A stretch of DNA of 64,000 bases from Cellulomonas sp. 73-92 (GTDB taxonomy: Bacteria; Actinomycetota; Actinomycetes; Actinomycetales; Cellulomonadaceae), in assembly GCF_001898175.1 (NCBI RefSeq), contig NZ_MKTH01000004.1, forward strand, positions 186,001-250,000, read 5' to 3'. Under the pieces are notes generated by a model, which did no database searches, was not told the DNA's origin, and saw only the letters and a program-made list of their open reading frames with translations. Positions within the stretch are counted from its first letter, which is position 1, and each line of letters opens with the position of its first letter. This document shows positions 61,895-64,000 of this stretch, piece by piece. Position numbers and translations under genes: made by a program.

Positions 61895-63477
61895 AGCGGG
61901 ATGTTCCCATGCTTCTTGGCGGGCAGGGTGGCACGCTTGGTGCGCAGCAGGCGCAGCGCGCGCGTGACCTGGGCGCGCGTCTGGGAGGGGGCGATCACGG
62001 CGTCGACGTAGCCGCGGTCGGCCGCGTCCCAGGGGTTGACGATCTGCTCCTCGTACTCCCGCGTCAGGCGGGCGCGCTCGGCCTCGACGTCGCCGCCTTC
62101 CTTCTCGACGGCGCCGAGCGCGGCGCGGTGCAGGATGTTCACCGCGCCGCCGGCGCCCATGACGGCGATCTGGGCGGTGGGCCAGGCGAGGTTGACGTCG
62201 GCGCCGAGCTGCTTGGAGCCCATGACGATGTACGCCCCGCCGTACGCCTTGCGTGTGATGACGGTGACGAGCGGCACCGTCGCCTCGGCGTACGCGAAGA
62301 TCAGCTTCGCGCCGCGCCGGATGATCCCGTTCCACTCCTGGTCGGTGCCGGGCAGGAACCCCGGCACGTCCACGAAGGTCAGCACCGGCAGGTTGAAGGC
62401 GTCGCACGTGCGGACGAAGCGTGCGGCCTTCTCGGCGGCGTCGATGTCCAGCGTGCCGGCCATCGTCATCGGCTGGTTGGCGACGACGCCGACCGGATGG
62501 CCCTCGACGTGGCCGAAGCCGACCACGACGTTCGGCGCGAACAGCGCCTGCACCTCCAGCAGCACCCCGTCGTCCAGCACGGCCTCCACGACGGTGCGCA
62601 TCTCGTACGGCTGCGCGTCGGAGTCGGGGACCACCTGGTCCAGCGCGAGGTCCTCGTCGGTCGGCTCCAGCGACGGCTCGTGGTGGTAGGTCGGCGGGTC
62701 GGTCAGGTTGTTCGACGGCAGGTACGACAGGAGGGCGCGCGCGTAGTCGATGGCGTCCTCCTCGTCGGACGCCAGGTAGTGCGCGACGCCCGAGCGGGCG
62801 TTGTGCGTCGTCGCCCCGCCGAGCTCCTCGAAGCCCACGTCCTCGCCGGTCACCGCGCGGATGACGTCCGGCCCGGTGATGAACATGTTCGACGTCTTGT
62901 CCGCCATGACGATGAAGTCGGTGAGGGCGGGGGAGTACACGGCGCCGCCCGCGGACGGCCCCAGGATGATCGACACCTGCGGGATGACGCCGGACGCGGC
63001 GACGTTGCGCCGGAAGATCTCGGCGAACTGCGTGAGGCCCGCGACGCCCTCCTGGATGCGCGCGCCGCCGCCGTCGAGGATGCCGACCAGCGGCACCCCG
63101 GTGCGCAGCGCCAGGTCCATCACCTTGGTGATCTTCTGGCCGTGCACCTCCCCGAGCGAGCCGCCGAACACCGTGAAGTCCTGCGCGTAGACGCACACCG
63201 GGCGCCCGTCGACGGTGCCGTGCCCCGCGACGACGCCGTCGCCGGGGATCCGCCGCTTGTCCAGCCCGAAGTTCGTGGAGCGGTGGCGCACCAGGGTGTC
63301 GAGCTCGATGAAGCTGTCCGGGTCCAGGAGGGTCTCGATGCGCTCGCGGGCGGTGCGCTTGCCGCGGGCGTGCTGCTTGGTGGCGGCCTGGGCCTCGGCC
63401 TCCGCGACCGCCGCGGTGCGGGCCGCCAGGTCCGCCAGCTTGGCCGCGGTCCCGGTCTCCGGCTCGGTCTGGGTCAT
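61891..63477 (-). CDS. accD5: Acyl-CoA carboxylase beta (carboxyltransferase) subunit, AccD5/PccB type
   Basis: 528 residues, the size of propionyl/acetyl-CoA carboxyltransferases. Two crotonase-like halves: [40 protein letters not shown] (N half), and [46 protein letters not shown] (C half), which bind acyl-CoA and biotin. ATG lies 6 bases after minus-strand TAGCCT. Operon partners accE and the His-rich gene follow; accA3 and birA lie close by. Acetyl versus propionyl specificity cannot be told. Confidence 0.93.
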   Translation of the reverse strand: MTQTEPETGTAAKLADLAARTAAVAEAEAQAATKQHARGKRTARERIETLLDPDSFIELDTLVRHRSTNFGLDKRRIPGDGVVAGHGTVDGRPVCVYAQDFTVFGGSLGEVHGQKITKVMDLALRTGVPLVGILDGGGARIQEGVAGLTQFAEIFRRNVAASGVIPQVSIILGPSAGGAVYSPALTDFIVMADKTSNMFITGPDVIRAVTGEDVGFEELGGATTHNARSGVAHYLASDEEDAIDYARALLSYLPSNNLTDPPTYHHEPSLEPTDEDLALDQVVPDSDAQPYEMRTVVEAVLDDGVLLEVQALFAPNVVVGFGHVEGHPVGVVANQPMTMAGTLDIDAAEKAARFVRTCDAFNLPVLTFVDVPGFLPGTDQEWNGIIRRGAKLIFAYAEATVPLVTVITRKAYGGAYIVMGSKQLGADVNLAWPTAQIAVMGAGGAVNILHRAALGAVEKEGGDVEAERARLTREYEEQIVNPWDAADRGYVDAVIAPSQTRAQVTRALRLLRTKRATLPAKKHGNIPL

Positions 63478-63483
63478 CGCGCC

Positions 63484-63489
63484 AGGCTA
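63484..63489 (-). promoter_or_regulatory. Leaderless -10 (TAGCCT) of accD5
   Basis: Minus-strand TAGCCT ends 6 bases before ATG 63477. Confidence 0.5.
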
Positions 63490-63575
63490 GTTGTCGGCTG
63501 GCACCAACGACCTGCCGAGTGCGGACCGTGTTGGGTACCTGGCCTCGTCGGAACCCTCCAAGCCATGATGTCCAC

Positions 63576-64000
63576 GTGACCTTCGACGCCGACCGGCTGC
63601 GCAGCCTGCTCCTGGCCCCCGCCGGGCCGTTGGCCCGCCTGGAGGTGGTCGACGAGGTGGGCTCCACCAACAGCGCGCTCGCCGACGAGCTGCGGGCGGC
63701 ACCCTCGCTGTGGCCGACGCCGGGCCTGCTGCTGGCCGAGCGCCAGACCGCCGGCCGCGGCCGCTCCGGACGCACCTGGGTGACGCCCGCCGGGACCTCG
63801 GTGACCGGCACGTTCGTGCTGCGGCCGGACCTGCCCTCGGCGGCCCTGGGCTGGCTGCCGCTGCTCGCCGGGCTGGGCGTGGTGACCGCGCTGCGCGCGA
63901 CCGCGGGCGTCCGGGCCTCCCTCAAGTGGCCCAACGACATCGTCGTCGACAACCTTGCCGGCCACGTCGAGGGCTGGGGCACCTGGCGCAAGCTCGGCGG
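63576..64000 (+). CDS. birA: Biotin-[acetyl-CoA-carboxylase] ligase, 3' end outside window
   Basis: First 141 residues of a BPL_LplA_LipB-fold ligase that activates biotin and attaches it to AccA3. Visible motifs: EVVDEVGSTNSALADELR, ERQTAGRGRSGRTWV (GRGRxGRxW, biotinyl-AMP site), VTGTFVLRPDLP and SLKWPNDIVV (catalytic lysine). No N-terminal DNA-binding HTH is present, so it is the type without repressor function. GTG 63576 lies 6 bases after CATGAT. Divergent from accD5 with 98 bases between starts. The frame is open to the last base. Confidence 0.92.
   Translation, partial: MTFDADRLRSLLLAPAGPLARLEVVDEVGSTNSALADELRAAPSLWPTPGLLLAERQTAGRGRSGRTWVTPAGTSVTGTFVLRPDLPSAALGWLPLLAGLGVVTALRATAGVRASLKWPNDIVVDNLAGHVEGWGTWRKLG

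Overview
The window is a contiguous piece of a high-GC actinobacterial chromosome, most like Cellulomonas or a close relative (Cellulomonadaceae; inferred from gene content and codon use). Actinobacterial markers include mshB (mycothiol synthesis), a succinylase-type DAP pathway (dapC, dapD, dapE), a DUF3117 protein, fdxC-type ferredoxin, an ECF sigma factor with a zinc anti-sigma factor and tatB, acyl-CoA carboxylase genes of the accD5/accE/accA3 type, and a DtxR/IdeR-type iron box. I see no rRNA, tRNA, prophage, insertion sequence or CRISPR array. Gene density is very high: no gene-free stretch exceeds 300 bases, and the longest (18754-18998, 40858-41097, 48047-48285, 52310-52540) hold promoters or inverted repeats.

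Layout. 1-5329: peptide ABC transporter (permease cut by the window edge, fused double ATPase, lipoprotein) interrupted by an antisense PH-domain gene. 5402-9243: typA, mshB, a membrane protein, a flavin reductase-like protein. 9341-12076: large VanW-family envelope protein. 12078-18753: SH3-like protein, ferredoxin, dapC, gltA, lysozyme-like membrane protein, dapD, gltD. 18999-23499: three overlapping genes for a processive GT2 synthase, a HlyD-like adaptor and a GH81 beta-1,3-glucanase lipoprotein, the most interesting system here and a candidate curdlan (beta-1,3-glucan) export module. 23526-29475: dapE, LOG protein, FolP2-type protein, PIG-V-like mannosyltransferase, DUF3117, pepA. 29481-32127: O-methyltransferase, sigE, anti-sigma factor, tatB.

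32143-40857: trpS, 2'-5' RNA ligase-like protein, YihY/BrkB protein, sdhCDAB (minus strand), manC, M20 amidohydrolase. 41098-54076: nucleoside uptake and salvage island: BMP lipoprotein, ATPase, two permeases, cdd, deoA, a small acidic protein, add, deoC, then a phosphomutase (minus), a TetR/gamma-butyrolactone-receptor-like regulator and purine nucleoside phosphorylase (minus). 54127-55499: iron-box-controlled EfeU permease plus a lone EfeO cupredoxin domain. 55579-64000: Nudix, accA3-type biotin carboxylase, maf, VKOR, DUF885, accE, a His-rich unknown, accD5-type carboxyltransferase and the divergent birA (cut by the window end).

Two expression features recur. Many genes, at least 17, begin 5-7 bases after a TAnnnT -10 element, so their transcripts should be leaderless, while genes inside operons overlap by ATGA or GTGA and are probably translationally coupled. 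By memory of the M. tuberculosis map, the first half follows the Rv1170-Rv1224 order and the second half the Rv3336c-Rv3279c order, with the junction between tatB and trpS.
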